DNA of 64,000 bases from Balanoglossus misakiensis (GCA_040954595.2 CM082586.2:11718001-11782000), one strand, 5' to 3'; shown: positions 26,792 through 37,752, counted from the first letter of the stretch. The notes: generated by a model not told the origin, from the letters alone. Translations and numbers: made by a program.

Positions 26792-27963
26792 CAGTAGCCT
26801 TTGATTCTGACTTGCTGCTGCTGCTTTCGTCTTCTTCTACGTTTTTTCTTATTTTCTTTGCTTTGGGTCAATGACAACAGTGGTGGCGATTCAGCAGACA
26901 ATTCAGAGAAATTTTCTCTTGATGTGTCATAACGCCGGTCCTCGCCACCTTCAATATCCGTTACATCACCTTCACTGACACTAGTATCGTTTTGTCTATC
27001 GTCTCTGTTCTCTTTTAAGAACGCTAAAATTGAGCTTTGTGATTTAACGCTCGAGCTCGAGGGCTCAGGTGCTTTGTTTGCCAGACTTTGCGGTTTCTCA
27101 ACACGGTCTTCGTCCCCCGTTTCACGCCTGGATGTTCCTTGTAACGGTGTGCTGTCACTTTCTAGTCTCGATACCGCATCGGCAGGATTCGTAGACCTTT
27201 TCTGCATTGTGTATTTGGTGGACTGAGACGTTAATTCTTCGTGTACCTGAGAAGTCATACAATTTCTTGCAATATGCCCCTCTCTTTTACAGAGTCTGCA
27301 TTTGATTTGTCCAGTGCAATTGTACGCAGTATGTCCCTCCTCTAAGCATTTGCCGCATCGTGGCTGCGTCTCCGCTGTGGATTGCTTATAAATAATCTTC
27401 GCGTAAAATGCACCGATCTTAACCTGAGCTGGTAATGGTGTCTTTGGTTTTTCGATGAACACAGTTCGATCCCCATTAAGAATGTTTGTCAACTTGCCTT
27501 CTAACCTCCATTTCTGTCTGGATATATCTGTTTTGAGCTTACAGCCCAAACCAGTAAGTGTAGCGGCAATAGCATCATCATCGTGTGACAATGGTAGATC
27601 TTTTATCGTTAATCTTAACCAATCTTCATGAAACTCTCTTCGGAAGGGATTTCGCCCCCACAGCTCTATCGACTTCCCGCGTAGTGTGAGTCCATGTTGT
27701 AACAAAATTGTCCGGTCTGCTTCGTCATTCATATAAATACGCCACAGACCTCTTATCCGTTGCAACCCTTCCAAGCTGCCGATGGTGACAACTTCTGAAA
27801 CGGCTGCTATAATATCCTTACCTCTTAGCCATTGATTACTGTCCCTGGGAACTATGTCCGACTGCTTCAGAAAGACGGGTAGAACTCCTACTTCACCGTC
27901 TTTGTCTTGCAGGCGTTTGGTCGTCACCACCTGCGAATAACTGGCTTTGTCTCTGACGGCCAT
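26791..27963 (-). CDS. LINE ORF1, CCHC zinc-knuckle nucleic-acid-binding protein
   Basis: An intact 390-residue ORF1. Two CCHC knuckles of the form CX2CX4HX4C lie at residues 203-216 (C203, C206, H211, C216) and 222-235 (C222, C225, H230, C235). The preceding region (about 70-190) is probably an RRM-like fold, as in related ORF1 proteins. Residues about 240-370 are polar and low in complexity. The C-terminus is strongly basic, with a run of lysine and arginine followed by glutamines. The expected role is binding the element's RNA to form the retrotransposition particle. The stop codon overlaps the ORF2 start as TGATG (26,789-26,793 on the minus strand), an arrangement used elsewhere for stop-restart translation. 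The start at 27,963 is the first Met of the open frame. Confidence 0.88.
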   Translation of the reverse strand: MAVRDKASYSQVVTTKRLQDKDGEVGVLPVFLKQSDIVPRDSNQWLRGKDIIAAVSEVVTIGSLEGLQRIRGLWRIYMNDEADRTILLQHGLTLRGKSIELWGRNPFRREFHEDWLRLTIKDLPLSHDDDAIAATLTGLGCKLKTDISRQKWRLEGKLTNILNGDRTVFIEKPKTPLPAQVKIGAFYAKIIYKQSTAETQPRCGKCLEEGHTAYNCTGQIKCRLCKREGHIARNCMTSQVHEELTSQSTKYTMQKRSTNPADAVSRLESDSTPLQGTSRRETGDEDRVEKPQSLANKAPEPSSSSVKSQSSILAFLKENRDDRQNDTSVSEGDVTDIEGGEDRRYDTSRENFSELSAESPPLLSLTQSKENKKKRRRRRKQQQQVRIKGY

Positions 27964-28882
27964 GCTTGCTCGAGACCACGAAAACTAGCAAAATGTCTTT
28001 CTTCTGAGAATCAAAATGCTTCTTTGCTCTCGAGTTAGCTGCTAGTATCTATCCAAAAGCATATACCTTCAGTTTCGCCACAAAATTCACCGATTTCACG
28101 TGAAAAAACGATGAAAACTCTGAGCGTGCTAGAAATCTGCTTCCGTAGATGGCTGACTCTAGCGCCCTCCATCCAGACTGGCGTAAGTTATCAACGGTGA
28201 TTACGTCGGATTTCCTACGGCCTGGTTTAGCTGAAGCCCCGGCACTTTAGAGCGGAAACACGCGTACATTGACCACGATGATCAAGTCAGATCTCCTACG
28301 GCCTGGCTCGACTAAAACCCCGGCACACCATGACAGACACTAGCGTTCGTTAGCAACGGTGATCAAGTCGGATTTCCTTCGGCCTGGCTCTGCAAAAGAC
28401 CCGACACTCTAGTACAAAGATGTTGGCTAAGTCGGGCAAACCGAAGAGGGGAAGTCACAGCGGGTCAACACTCGACATTTGTTCGGGTAGGACTGCATTA
28501 TTGCCTGTCAATTTATAGAGAAAGCCCGAATTTAACCAGGGCGTTTCAAACACCGACGTTAGTTGGGGGGGGGGGGGCACGGCCTGCAGTACTGCCGGGT
28601 AAGCTGACATCGGCGTACCGCATATAATGTAAGGGGGGGGGGGGAACAGAACGGTTCAATACTACATTTATTAGATATCAGCTAATTTTGGACAATCATC
28701 TAAAATCTAAATCATTTTTTCATATTTGGATATCTGATGATGTATCAAATTTCTATTATATGTAAAGATGGTGCTGATTATAAAAAATGCACTCTGAATG
28801 AGCTGATTTAATACAAAATTGCGTTTTATTCGTTTTTGCACCAAAAAGGTCATTTTTAGGCAAAACATTCTTTATTTTTTTT

Positions 28883-29422
28883 AATTCGGTGACCTGATCA
28901 TATACAAACAATTGCTTGTATGTTAAAAGTTTTTATGACTTTTAAAAGCAGTGACACTGGCGGCATTCAACACGAAAATAACAATTTTAACCACAATTTG
29001 GTCAAAATGGTAAATTTTTGAAAATTACAAAAAATACCTGTTTTCTACATTTTCGGAAATCTGATGGAGTATAGAATCCTCTTCGTATATATATATCGAT
29101 ACAAATTCCACAAAAAACGGCCAATTTGGCTCACCGCAGACAATTTTTTTTTAATTCGGTGACCTGATCATATATAAACAATTGCTTGTATGTTAAAAGT
29201 TTTTATGACTTTTAAAAGCAGTGACACTGGCGGCATTCAACACGAAAATAACAATTTTAGCCACAATTTGGTCAAAATGGTAAATTTTTGAAAATTACAA
29301 AAAATACCTGTTTTCTACATTTTCGGAAATCTGATGGAGTATAGAATGCTCTTCGTATGTATATATCGATACAAATTCCACAAAATACAGTCTAATTTGG
29401 CTCACTGCAGACAAAATTGCGT
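28883..29422. repeat. Internal 270 bp tandem duplication in one satellite unit
   Basis: AATTCGGTGACCTGATCATA occurs at 28,883 and again at 29,153. The first copy breaks off in the middle of the next sub-repeat (after CAGACAA) and the second copy restarts, making this unit longer than its siblings. The join is within T-runs, consistent with slippage or unequal exchange between poly-T tracts. Confidence 0.85.
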
Positions 29423-32400
29423 GTTACCAAATTTTCCTTGAAAATGTCATTTTTAGAAAAAAATAAAAAACCTTTGTTCTTCGAATTTGGTGCCCTGATC
29501 ATATATGACATGTTGATTGTATGTTAAAACTTTCGACCTCTCCAAAAATGCAGAGATATTGACGGAATTCAAGAAAAAATAGCCATTTTGGCCATATTTT
29601 GACAAAAATGGTAATTTTTTAAAAAATCATAAAAAATTAACTCTTTTCTTCATTTTCGGAAATATTATGGAGCATGAAGTGTCGTTCTCTTGTAAAAAGT
29701 GCTGCAAATTCCAGAAAAGGTGGTATAATTTGAATCACCCAAGACAAAATTACCATTTTCGACTTTTTTTCGAAAAATTGTCTTTTTTACAAAATAAATA
29801 AGAATAAATTCTTTTCTTAGTTTCAAACGGGTAGAGATACTTTCCACACGGGTTTTCTAACATTGAATTCCCGTTCATCAACTCAGATTTCCTACAGCAT
29901 AAGTCGGCTAAAACCCAGACACTCTAGAGCAGAAACAGTTGCACACTGGTAACGTTGAACAAGTCGATTTTTCTACGGCCTGGCTCGGCTAAATCTCCGT
30001 CACAATATGACAGACACTAGCGTATGTTAGCAACGGTGATCAAGTCAGATTTCCTACGGCCTGGTTTAGCTGAAGCCCCGGCACTTTAGAGCGGAAACAC
30101 GCGTACATTGACCACGATGATCAAGTCAGATCTCCTACGGCCTGTCTCGACTAAAACCCCGGCACACCATGACAGACACTAGCGTTCGTTAGCAACGTTG
30201 ATCAAGTCAGATTTCCTACGGCATGGCTTGGCTAAAGCCCTGGCACTCTAGAGCAGAAACACGCCTACAGAGACCACGTTGATCTACTCACATTTCCTTC
30301 GGCCTGGCACGGCTGATGCCCCGTTACTATATATAGGACACAGACTGGCGTAAGTTAACAACGGTAATCACGTTGGGTTTCCTACGGCCTGGCTCAGCTG
30401 AAGCCCCGGCACTCTAGAGCAGAAACAGGCGTACATTGACCACGTTGATCAAGTCAGATTTCCTACGGCGTGACTCGGCTGGTGCACCGGCTCTATATGA
30501 CACAGACTGGCGTAAGTTATCAACGGTGATTACGTCGGATTTCCTTCGGCCTGGTTTAGCTGAAGCCCCGGCACTTTAGAGCGGAAACACGCGTACATTG
30601 ACCACGATGATCAAGTCAGATCTCCTACGGCCTGGCTCGACTAAAACCCCGGCACACCATGACAGACACTAGCGTTCGTTAGCAACGGTGATCAAGTCGG
30701 ATTTCCGTCGGCCTGGCTCTGCAAAAGACCCGACACTCTAGTACAAAGACGTTGGCTAAGTCGGGCAAACCGAAGAGGGAAAGTCACAGCTGGTCAATAC
30801 TCGACATTTGTTCGGGTAGGACTGCATTATTGCCTGTCAATTTATTGAGAAAGCCCGAATTAAACCCGGGCGTTTCAAACACCGACGTTAGTTGGGGGCA
30901 CGGCCTGCAGTACTGCCGGGTAAGCTGACATCGGCGTACCGCATATAATGTAGGGGGGGGGGGGAACAGAACGGTTCAATACTACATTTATTAGATATCA
31001 GCTAATTTTCGACAATCATCTAAAATCTAAATCATTTTTTCATATTTGGATATCTGATGATGTATGAAATTTCCATTATATGTAAAAATGGTGCTGATTA
31101 TAAAAAATGCACTCTGAATGAGCTGATTTTTAGTCAAAACATTCTTTATTTTTTAATTCGGTGACCTGATCATATATAAACAATTGCTTGTATGTTAAAA
31201 GTTTTTATGACTTTTAAAAGCAGTGACACTGGCGGCATTCATCACGAAAATAACAATTTTAGCCACAATTTGGTCAAAATGGTAATTTTTGGAAAGTTAC
31301 AAAAAATACCTGTTTTCTACATTTTCGGAAATCTGATGGAGTATAGAATGCTCTTCGTATGTATATATCGATACAAATTCCACAAAAGACCGTTTAATTT
31401 GGCTCACTGCAGACAAAATTGCGGTTTACCAAATTTTCCTTGAAAATGTCATTTTTAGAAAAAAAAATAAAAAAACCTTTGTTTTTCGAATTTGGTGCCC
31501 TGATCATATATGACATGTTGATTGTATGTTAAAACTCTCGACCACTCCAAAAATGGTAAATTTTTGAAAAATCATAAAAAATTAACTCTTTTCTTCATTT
31601 TCGGAAATATTATGGAGCATGAAGTGTCGTTCTCTTGTAAAAAGTGCTGCAAATTCCAGAAAAGGCGGTATAATTTGAATCACCCAAGACAAAATTGCAA
31701 TTTTTGGACTTTTTTTCGAAAAATTGTCTTTTTTACAAAATAAATAAGAATAAATTCTTTTCTTAGTTTCAAACGGGAAGAGATACTTTCCACACTGGTT
31801 TTCTAACATTGAATTCGCGTTCATCAACTCAGATTTCCTACAGCATAAGTCGGCTAAAACCCTGACACTCTAGAGCAGAAACAGTTGCACACTGGTAACG
31901 TTGAACAAGTCGATTTTTCTACGGCCTGGCTCGGCTAAATCTCCGTCACAATATGACAGACACTAGCGTACGTTAGCAACGGTGATCAAGTCAGATTTTC
32001 TACGGCATGGCTTGGATAAAGCCCCGGCACTCTAGAGCAGAAACACGCGTACAGAGACCACGTTGATCAAGTCTGATCTCCTACGGCTTGGCTCGACTAA
32101 AACCCCGGCACACTATGACAGACACTAGCGTTCGTTAGCAACGTTGATCAAGTCAGATTTCCTACGGCATGGCTTGGCTAAAGCCCTGGCACTCTAGAGC
32201 AGAAACAAGCGTACAGAGACCACGTTGATCTACTCACATTTCCTTCGGCCTGGCACGGCTGATGCCCCGGCACTATATATAGGACACAGACTGGCGTAAG
32301 TTAACAACGGTAATCACGTCGGGTTTCCTACGGCCTGGCTCAGCTGAAGCCCCGGCACTCTAGAGCAGAAACAGGCGTACATTGACCACGTTGATCAAGT

Positions 32401-34507
32401 CAGATTTCCTACGGCGTGACTCGGCTGGTGCACCGGCTCTATATGACACAGACAGGCGTAAGTTATCAACGGTGATTACGTCGGATTTCCTTCGGCCTGG
32501 TTTAGCTGAAGCCCCGGCACTTTAGAGCGGAAACACGCGTACTTTGACCACGATGATCAAGTCAGATCTCCTACGGCCTGGCTCGACTAAAACCCCGGCA
32601 CACCATGACAGACACTAGCGTTCGTTAGCAACGGTGATCAAGTCGGATTTCCTTCGGCCTGGCTCTGCAAAAGACCCGACACTCTAGTACAAAGACGTTG
32701 GCTAAGTCGGGCAAACCGAACAGGGAAAGTCACAGCGGGTCAACACTCGACATTTGTTCCGGGAGGACTGCATTATTGCCTGTCAATTTATAGAGAAAGC
32801 CCGAATTTAACCAGGGCGTTTCAAACACCGACGTTAGTTGGGGGCACGGCCTGCAGTACTGCCGGGTAAGCTGACATCAGCGTACCGCATATAATGTAGG
32901 GGGGGGGGGGGAACAGAACGGTTAAATACTACATTTATCAGATATCAGCTAATTTTGAACAATCATCTAAAATGTAAATCATCTTTTCATATTTGGATAT
33001 CTGATGATGATGTATGACATTTCCATTATATGTAAAAATGGTGCTGATTATAAAAATGCACTCTGAATGAGCTGATTTAATGCAAAATTGCGTTTTATTC
33101 GTTTTTGCACCAAAAAAGTCATTTTTAGGCAAAACATTCTTTATTTTTTTAATTCGGTGACCTGATCATATATAAACAATTGCTTGTATGTTAAAAGTTT
33201 TTTTGACTTTTAAAAGCAGTGACACTGGCGGCATTCAACACGAAAATAACAATTTTAGCCACAATTTGGTCAAAATGGTAAATTTTTGAAAATTACAAAA
33301 AATACCTGTTTTCTACATTTTCGGAAATCTGATGGAGTATAGAATGCTCTTCGTATGTATATATCGATACAAATTCCACAAAAGACCGTCTAATTTGGCT
33401 CACTGCAGACAAAATTGCGTTTTACAAAATTTTCCTTGAAAATGTCATTTTTAGAAAAAAAAATAAAAAAACCTTTTATCTTCGAATTTGGTGCCCTGAT
33501 CATATATGACATGTTGATTGTATGTTAAAACTTTCGACCACTCCAAAAATGCAGAGATATTGACGGAATTCAAGAAATAATAGCCATTTTGGCCATATTT
33601 TGACAAAAATGGTAAATTTTTAAAAAAATCATAAAAAATTAACTCTTTTCTTCATTTTCGGAAATATTATGGAGCATGAAGTGTCGTTCTCTTGTAAAAA
33701 GTGCTGCAAATTCCAGAAAAGGCGGTATAATTTGAATCACCCAAGACAAAATTACCATTTTCGAATTTTTTTCGAAAAATTGTCTTTTTTACAAAATAAA
33801 TAAGAATTAATTCTTTTCTTAGTTTCAAACGGGTAGAGATACTTTCCACACGGGTTTTCTAACATTGAATTCCCGTTCATCAACTCAGATTTCCTACAGC
33901 ATAAGTCGGCTAAAACCCTGAGACTTTAGAGCAGAAACAGTTGCACACTGGTAACGTTGAACAAGTCGATTTTTCTACGGCCTGGCTCGGCTAAATCTCC
34001 GTCACAATATGACAGACACTATCGTACGTTAGCAACGGTGATCAAGTCAGATTTTCTACGGCATGGCTTGGATAAAGCCCCGGCACTCTAGAGCAGAAAC
34101 ACGCGTACAGAGACCACGTTGATCTACTCACATTTCCTTCGGCCTGACACGGCTGATGCCCCGGCACTATATATAGGACACAGACTGGCGTAAGTTAACA
34201 ACGGTAATCACGTCGGGTTTCCTACGGCCTGGCTCAGCTGAAGCCCCGGCGCTCTAGAGCAGAAACAGGCGTACATTGACCACGTTGATCAAGTCAGATT
34301 TCCTACGGCGTGACTCGGCTGGTGCACCGGCTCTATATGACACAGACTGGCGTAAGTTATCAACGGTGATTACGTCGGATTTCCTACGGCCTGGTTTAGC
34401 TGAAGCCCCGGCACTTTAGAGCGGAAACACGCGTACATTGACCACGATGATCAAGTCAGATCTCCTACGGCCTGGCTCGACTAAAACCCCGGCACACCAT
34501 GACAGAC

Positions 34508-34740
34508 TATGGAAAGCCGTTGGGGACCCCCGACAATTCTCTCAATACATGGGTAAAGTCCATAGACAAATGATAGGAACGCATATGCTGAAAATATGAC
34601 GCACATTGGGTGCCGACGCCATAATCTAAAATGCCGGTAACAACCAAATTTTTGCCGACACCTTTACTCAATCTACCGGCGCCGACAAAATCACAACCGG
34701 TGATTTGATGAGTTCTCGCATCGGCGTTTCTACAGAGTTG
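34508..34740. other. Unassigned spacer between array and minisatellite
   Basis: This is single-copy in the window. It has several CpG-containing GCCGAC and CCGGCG motifs, and the sequence grades into the 78 bp minisatellite with a first degenerate copy near 34,713. No coding signal is convincing. Confidence 0.5.
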
Positions 34741-35095
34741 TCGCATCGGCGTTTCAGCTAGAGTTTTCTCGCATCGGCGTTTCTGGAGAGTTTTCTCGCA
34801 CCGGCATTCTACACATGCGCATTGGCGTTTCAGCTAAAAAGTTTTCTCGCATCGGCGTTTCTGGAGAGTTTTGTCGCACCGGCATTCTACACATGCGCAT
34901 TGGCGTTTCAGCTAAAGAGTTTTCTCGCATCGGCGTTTCTGGAGAGTTTTGTCGCGCCGGCATTCTACACATGCGCATTGGCGTTTCAGCTAAAGAGTTT
35001 TCTCGCATCGGCGTTTCTGGAGAGTTTTGTCGCGCCGGCATTCTACACATGCGCATTGGCGTTTCAGCTAAAGAGTTTTCCCGCATCGGCGTTTT
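34741..35095. repeat. 78 bp GC-rich minisatellite
   Basis: ACACATGCGCATTGGCG recurs at 34,811, 34,889, 34,967 and 35,045, exactly 78 bp apart. Each period breaks into three related ~26 bp pieces (TCGCATCGGCGTTTC, TCGCGCCGGCATTC, GCGCATTGGCGTTTC). Because 78 is a multiple of 3, long false reading frames appear on both strands. CpG dinucleotides are kept, which is unlike the surrounding sequence and suggests an unmethylated, promoter-like stretch. Confidence 0.92.
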
Positions 35096-35162
35096 CTCTG
35101 ATTTTCTGAGCATGCGCAGTCACCACTGCAAACAGAACTTGTGGAGCGAAGTTGTAGTGAAG
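35096..35162 (+). promoter_or_regulatory. Possible promoter-proximal region and noncoding first exon
   Basis: Downstream of the CpG-rich minisatellite, a short stretch with ATGCGCAGTCAC (an NRF-1-like TGCGCA core) leads to a consensus splice donor, GAAG then GTAAGAAA at 35,163. This would suit the first, untranslated exon of the plus-strand BTB gene at 36.5 kb or of the gene starting near 39.57 kb. There is no transcript evidence. Confidence 0.3.
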
Positions 35163-36517
35163 GTAAGAAAAGTTATGTTCGTTTGTCAAGTCTTTTCCGC
35201 TAGTTTCCTGCGAATCCACTGTCTCGTCTGTGTTATCTTTTTTAATTTACTGTTTCCTAAACTCTTTTCGTGAACAAATTCTCTGGTTAGTTTACGTATT
35301 TCAGCCGATCATCCACAGAGAAAGTTCTCAACTTGAAATGATTGCTATTGATATGCTAATATGGCGCTCGCACGAAGTTAACTGAATGTCCATTTTGGGT
35401 GAGGGTCAGAGTTCGCTGGCTGGCTGTGTGGAAATCTTACTGGTACTCCTTGGAAAAGTGGCTGCAATTTGTAAACGGACAAAAAATTTTGTTCAGGAAT
35501 TTAGTTTGGGAACAGAAAATAGTCAGTTCAGGGAGGTATAGGTCATTTTTTACTGTTCAAATGTTAACCCAAGTTGGGTTCCTGTTGGGAGTCCATAGCT
35601 GTTTGTTTTATGAGCCTACAGATAGTGAAACTGATAGTGACACAGCTGAAAAAACATGGGTTGATTACATTATTGGTTGGTTTCTATGGACACCTGCATT
35701 TCAATTAGATGTGGTGTTCTTGTTTTCATGTATAATGTTTGCACCTAAAGTGGTAAATTTAGGAACAAGTCTGCAGACCTTTTTCAGCAACAGTCAAAAC
35801 GCAACTGTGTCATAATAATGCACTGGAATATGTTGAAAAGCTGAAAAAAAGAGAGTTCAACATAATTTAGAAAAGAACAAAAAGAAATGTAACAGATGAT
35901 ATACACTGTCATGGAATCTCCATGAATTTGATTGAACTCTTTATTTGAACTTTGACTTTTCTTTCTAATGACATTCATGTAAATTTACATGATTTATTCC
36001 GATTTACCAACCAATTTATAAACTGTAATTTTTTTCACTATAATGCCCCAATTTCGACTATGATATTTCACATTTGAATAAGGTATGATAAAATAAACAA
36101 CTTTTGACAGTTAAGTTTACTACAGAAATTAAAAGAAACTTCATCAAGAAGTCGCCAGATTTCATAACCGTTCATAGATTTCTGTCTGGGACAAATATAA
36201 CCCAATTTGTTTCCATGTTTATTTGTTTTTCTAGTTTTGATGCAATAAGCCTGTTGTATATGTAATACTTGTCTGTGCATTTTTTGAGAACAATTAGAAT
36301 TTCCTACCAAAATGGTAATAAACTGATAAAATGAACAATCTAACAATTCAGATATTTTCCAATATAATTAGGATACAGTTAGGCCCTGAGCTATTCAGTT
36401 TGTGTCGATATACAACTAAACTGATACAATACTGGTGTTATACCTTTGTTACACTTGCAGACATCATGTTACTGGCCCAAAAATTGCAAACTTGATATAG
36501 AAACCAAGAGACTGTAG
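35163..36517. other. Unassigned, probable intron or intergenic DNA
   Basis: This stretch is AT-rich. An open frame at 35,399-35,815 (138 codons, plus strand) has tryptophan-rich and hydrophobic stretches and an acidic SETDSDTAE segment. It has no recognisable domain and ends without a splice donor in frame. I do not call it a gene, but it is the only long frame here and is not obviously repeat-derived. Confidence 0.4.
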
Positions 36518-37752
36518 CAAATGATGTCATCCTTCGCTTCAGAGATGGTCAGACGAGAAGGGCCCATTCATTGGTGTTGTGTCTTTTTTCGGATGTGTTT
36601 GCCGCCCGTTTGCATTCGGAATGATCCAACGACAAAACCATTGATTGTTCTGACTTTGATCCCTTACTCATGCAAAATGTCATTGATGATTTTTATTTTG
36701 AAAAGTTAAATATTACAAGTGAAAATGTTGAAGATTATGTGGAGATATGTAACTTTTACATGATAAATTCTTTAAAAGAGAAATGTGAATCATTTTTAAT
36801 TTCCAACATTGTAACTTCCCGCAGTATTAGAGACCTTGTATTTTGTCAGAAATACCAGTTAGATAGTACTTTTGAACACTGTCTGTCAATAATTGATCAG
36901 AATGGTGTTAAACTGTTTAATTCTGAGCAAGTTTTGGAAGATTTTCTTCAACTTCCTGAAAGCATAGTTGTAAAAATAATTCAGCGTCAGACGCTTTCGG
37001 TAAAGGAAGACACACTTTTGAATGCATTGTTTTTATGGGTGGAAAGGAAACTTCAGGGTGTCAATGGCAATGATATGGATGCCCCCTTTTGTTTTGAGCC
37101 ATTTCTTCCCCACATCCGTTTCTTGTCGTTAAGTGAAGAAAGTATTCATCGACTAATTTCTGAACAAATTTTGTGTTATGAAGATGTCTTCCAGATATTA
37201 AAAGCAGTTCGACATCCTGGATGCAATTTTCCTGTTCCTGGTTATGTGGATGTAATCACAAGAAATGTGGTTCCAAATAATGCCATTGTGGCGCGGCGTT
37301 TCATCAATGAAAAAAATCCAAACACATGGAAAGGAAACCAATTTGAGGGTGACAGGATTTCCTTTTCAGTGGATGTTCCTGTCTCACTGCTAGGTGTTTA
37401 TGTGTTTGGAAATACAGATGAAAGTGTCCATGCTCATGTCACAATATTAAATCATCAACAAGCTGTTGTGTACAATACAGAAGCCTCAAACACTTCCCCC
37501 CAGATTACCTTTCCTGTTGTCTTCAGTAAGCTGATTAAAATCCAACCCAATGTAGATTATTCAGTTGTCTGTCAAATCAGAGGAAATAAAGAAACATCAT
37601 TCGGGTCATGTGGGATCTCTCGGCGAAGAATCACAACATTAAAAAGTACTGATTTCTGGGTGACATTTAAAAATTTCAGTATGCAAGGTCTGAGCAATGG
37701 CACAGATGTCAGTCAGGGGCAAATCTCATCACTAATATTATTTGATATATAA
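36518..37752 (+). pseudogene. BTB-BACK-PHR domain protein with in-frame TGA
   Basis: A likely splice acceptor (GACTGTAG, ending at 36,517) opens a frame that reads as a BTB domain start: NDVILRFRDGQTRRAHSLV, then SDVFAARLHSE. A TGA at 36,634-36,636 interrupts it. The same frame resumes with SNDKTIDCSDF and continues from the Met at 36,670 for 360 residues. Those residues hold the end of BTB, a BACK domain (about residues 15-175 counted from that Met; DLVFCQKYQLDS, ALFLWVERKL) and a PHR domain (about 210-360; RRFINEKN, GVYVFGN, NGTDVSQGQISSLILFD). BTB-BACK-PHR proteins (BTBD1/2/3/6 type) are usually substrate adaptors for cullin-3 ubiquitin ligases. With only one stop and the rest intact, this could be a young pseudogene, a sequence error, or a gene using another 5' exon. 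No N-terminal exon was found. Confidence 0.75.

Larger units (their letters stand above)
23149..28173 (-). mobile_element. Full-length L1/Tx1-like non-LTR retrotransposon
   Basis: The element runs 5' to 3' on the minus strand. It has a ~210 bp 5' leader, ORF1 with two zinc knuckles, ORF2 with AP-endonuclease and reverse transcriptase, and a short 3' end with an A-rich tail (T-rich on the plus strand at 23,149-23,175). The 13 bp target duplication CAGACTGGCGTAA lies at 23,136-23,148 and 28,174-28,186, inside an 80 bp satellite sub-repeat. Uninterrupted siblings of the site exist in many other units. Two single-base frameshifts break ORF2, so the copy is probably dead, but near-full length and an exact duplication suggest a fairly recent insertion. 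The L1/Tx1 group is inferred from the RT motifs and the CCHC-bearing ORF1. Confidence 0.92.
1..34507. repeat. Higher-order satellite array, ~2 kb unit
   Basis: At least 14 head-to-tail copies of one composite unit fill this stretch; the array continues beyond the left edge. Using the poly-G tract as anchor, units fall near 532, 2578, 4296, 6352, 8228, 10268, 13808, 15855, 17746, 19556, 21528, 28633, 30952 and 32897. Spacings are about 1.72-2.06 kb once the two insertions (11,516-13,006 and 23,149-28,173) are removed; the unit from 28,633 is about 2.32 kb because of an internal duplication. Each unit has a GC-richer block of 80-81 bp sub-repeats, a ~230 bp bridge, a G-tract, and an AT-rich block of diverged ~335 bp sub-repeats. 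Unit length varies by whole sub-repeats, as unequal exchange would produce. The right edge is sharp, within an 80 bp sub-repeat at about 34,507. No conserved coding potential is visible. Confidence 0.97.

Noticed and set aside
23285-26804. Plus-strand ORFs inside the Tx1-like LINE
   Set aside because: They are antisense shadows of ORF1/ORF2, with no independent features.
1267-33849. Repeated 60-72 codon minus-strand ORFs (MESISTRLKLRKEF type, MSYMIRAPNSKNKG type, PPTLYAVRRCQLTRQ type)
   Set aside because: They recur once per satellite unit in AT-rich or bridge sequence, shift frame and length between units, and show no codon-level conservation. They are translations of the repeat.
34754-35273. 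Long repeat-rich ORFs on both strands (RIGVSAKEFS and ETPMRENSLA types)
   Set aside because: The 78 bp period is a multiple of three, so several frames stay open by arithmetic. No splice or start signal supports them.
35399-35815. 138-codon plus-strand ORF as a membrane protein gene
   Set aside because: It has no domain, no splice partner and no poly-A context. It is kept only as an unassigned note.
36634-36636. TGA in the BTB frame read as selenocysteine
   Set aside because: BTB domains have no selenocysteine tradition, and I see no convincing SECIS hairpin near the very short 3' end. A mutation or sequence error is simpler.
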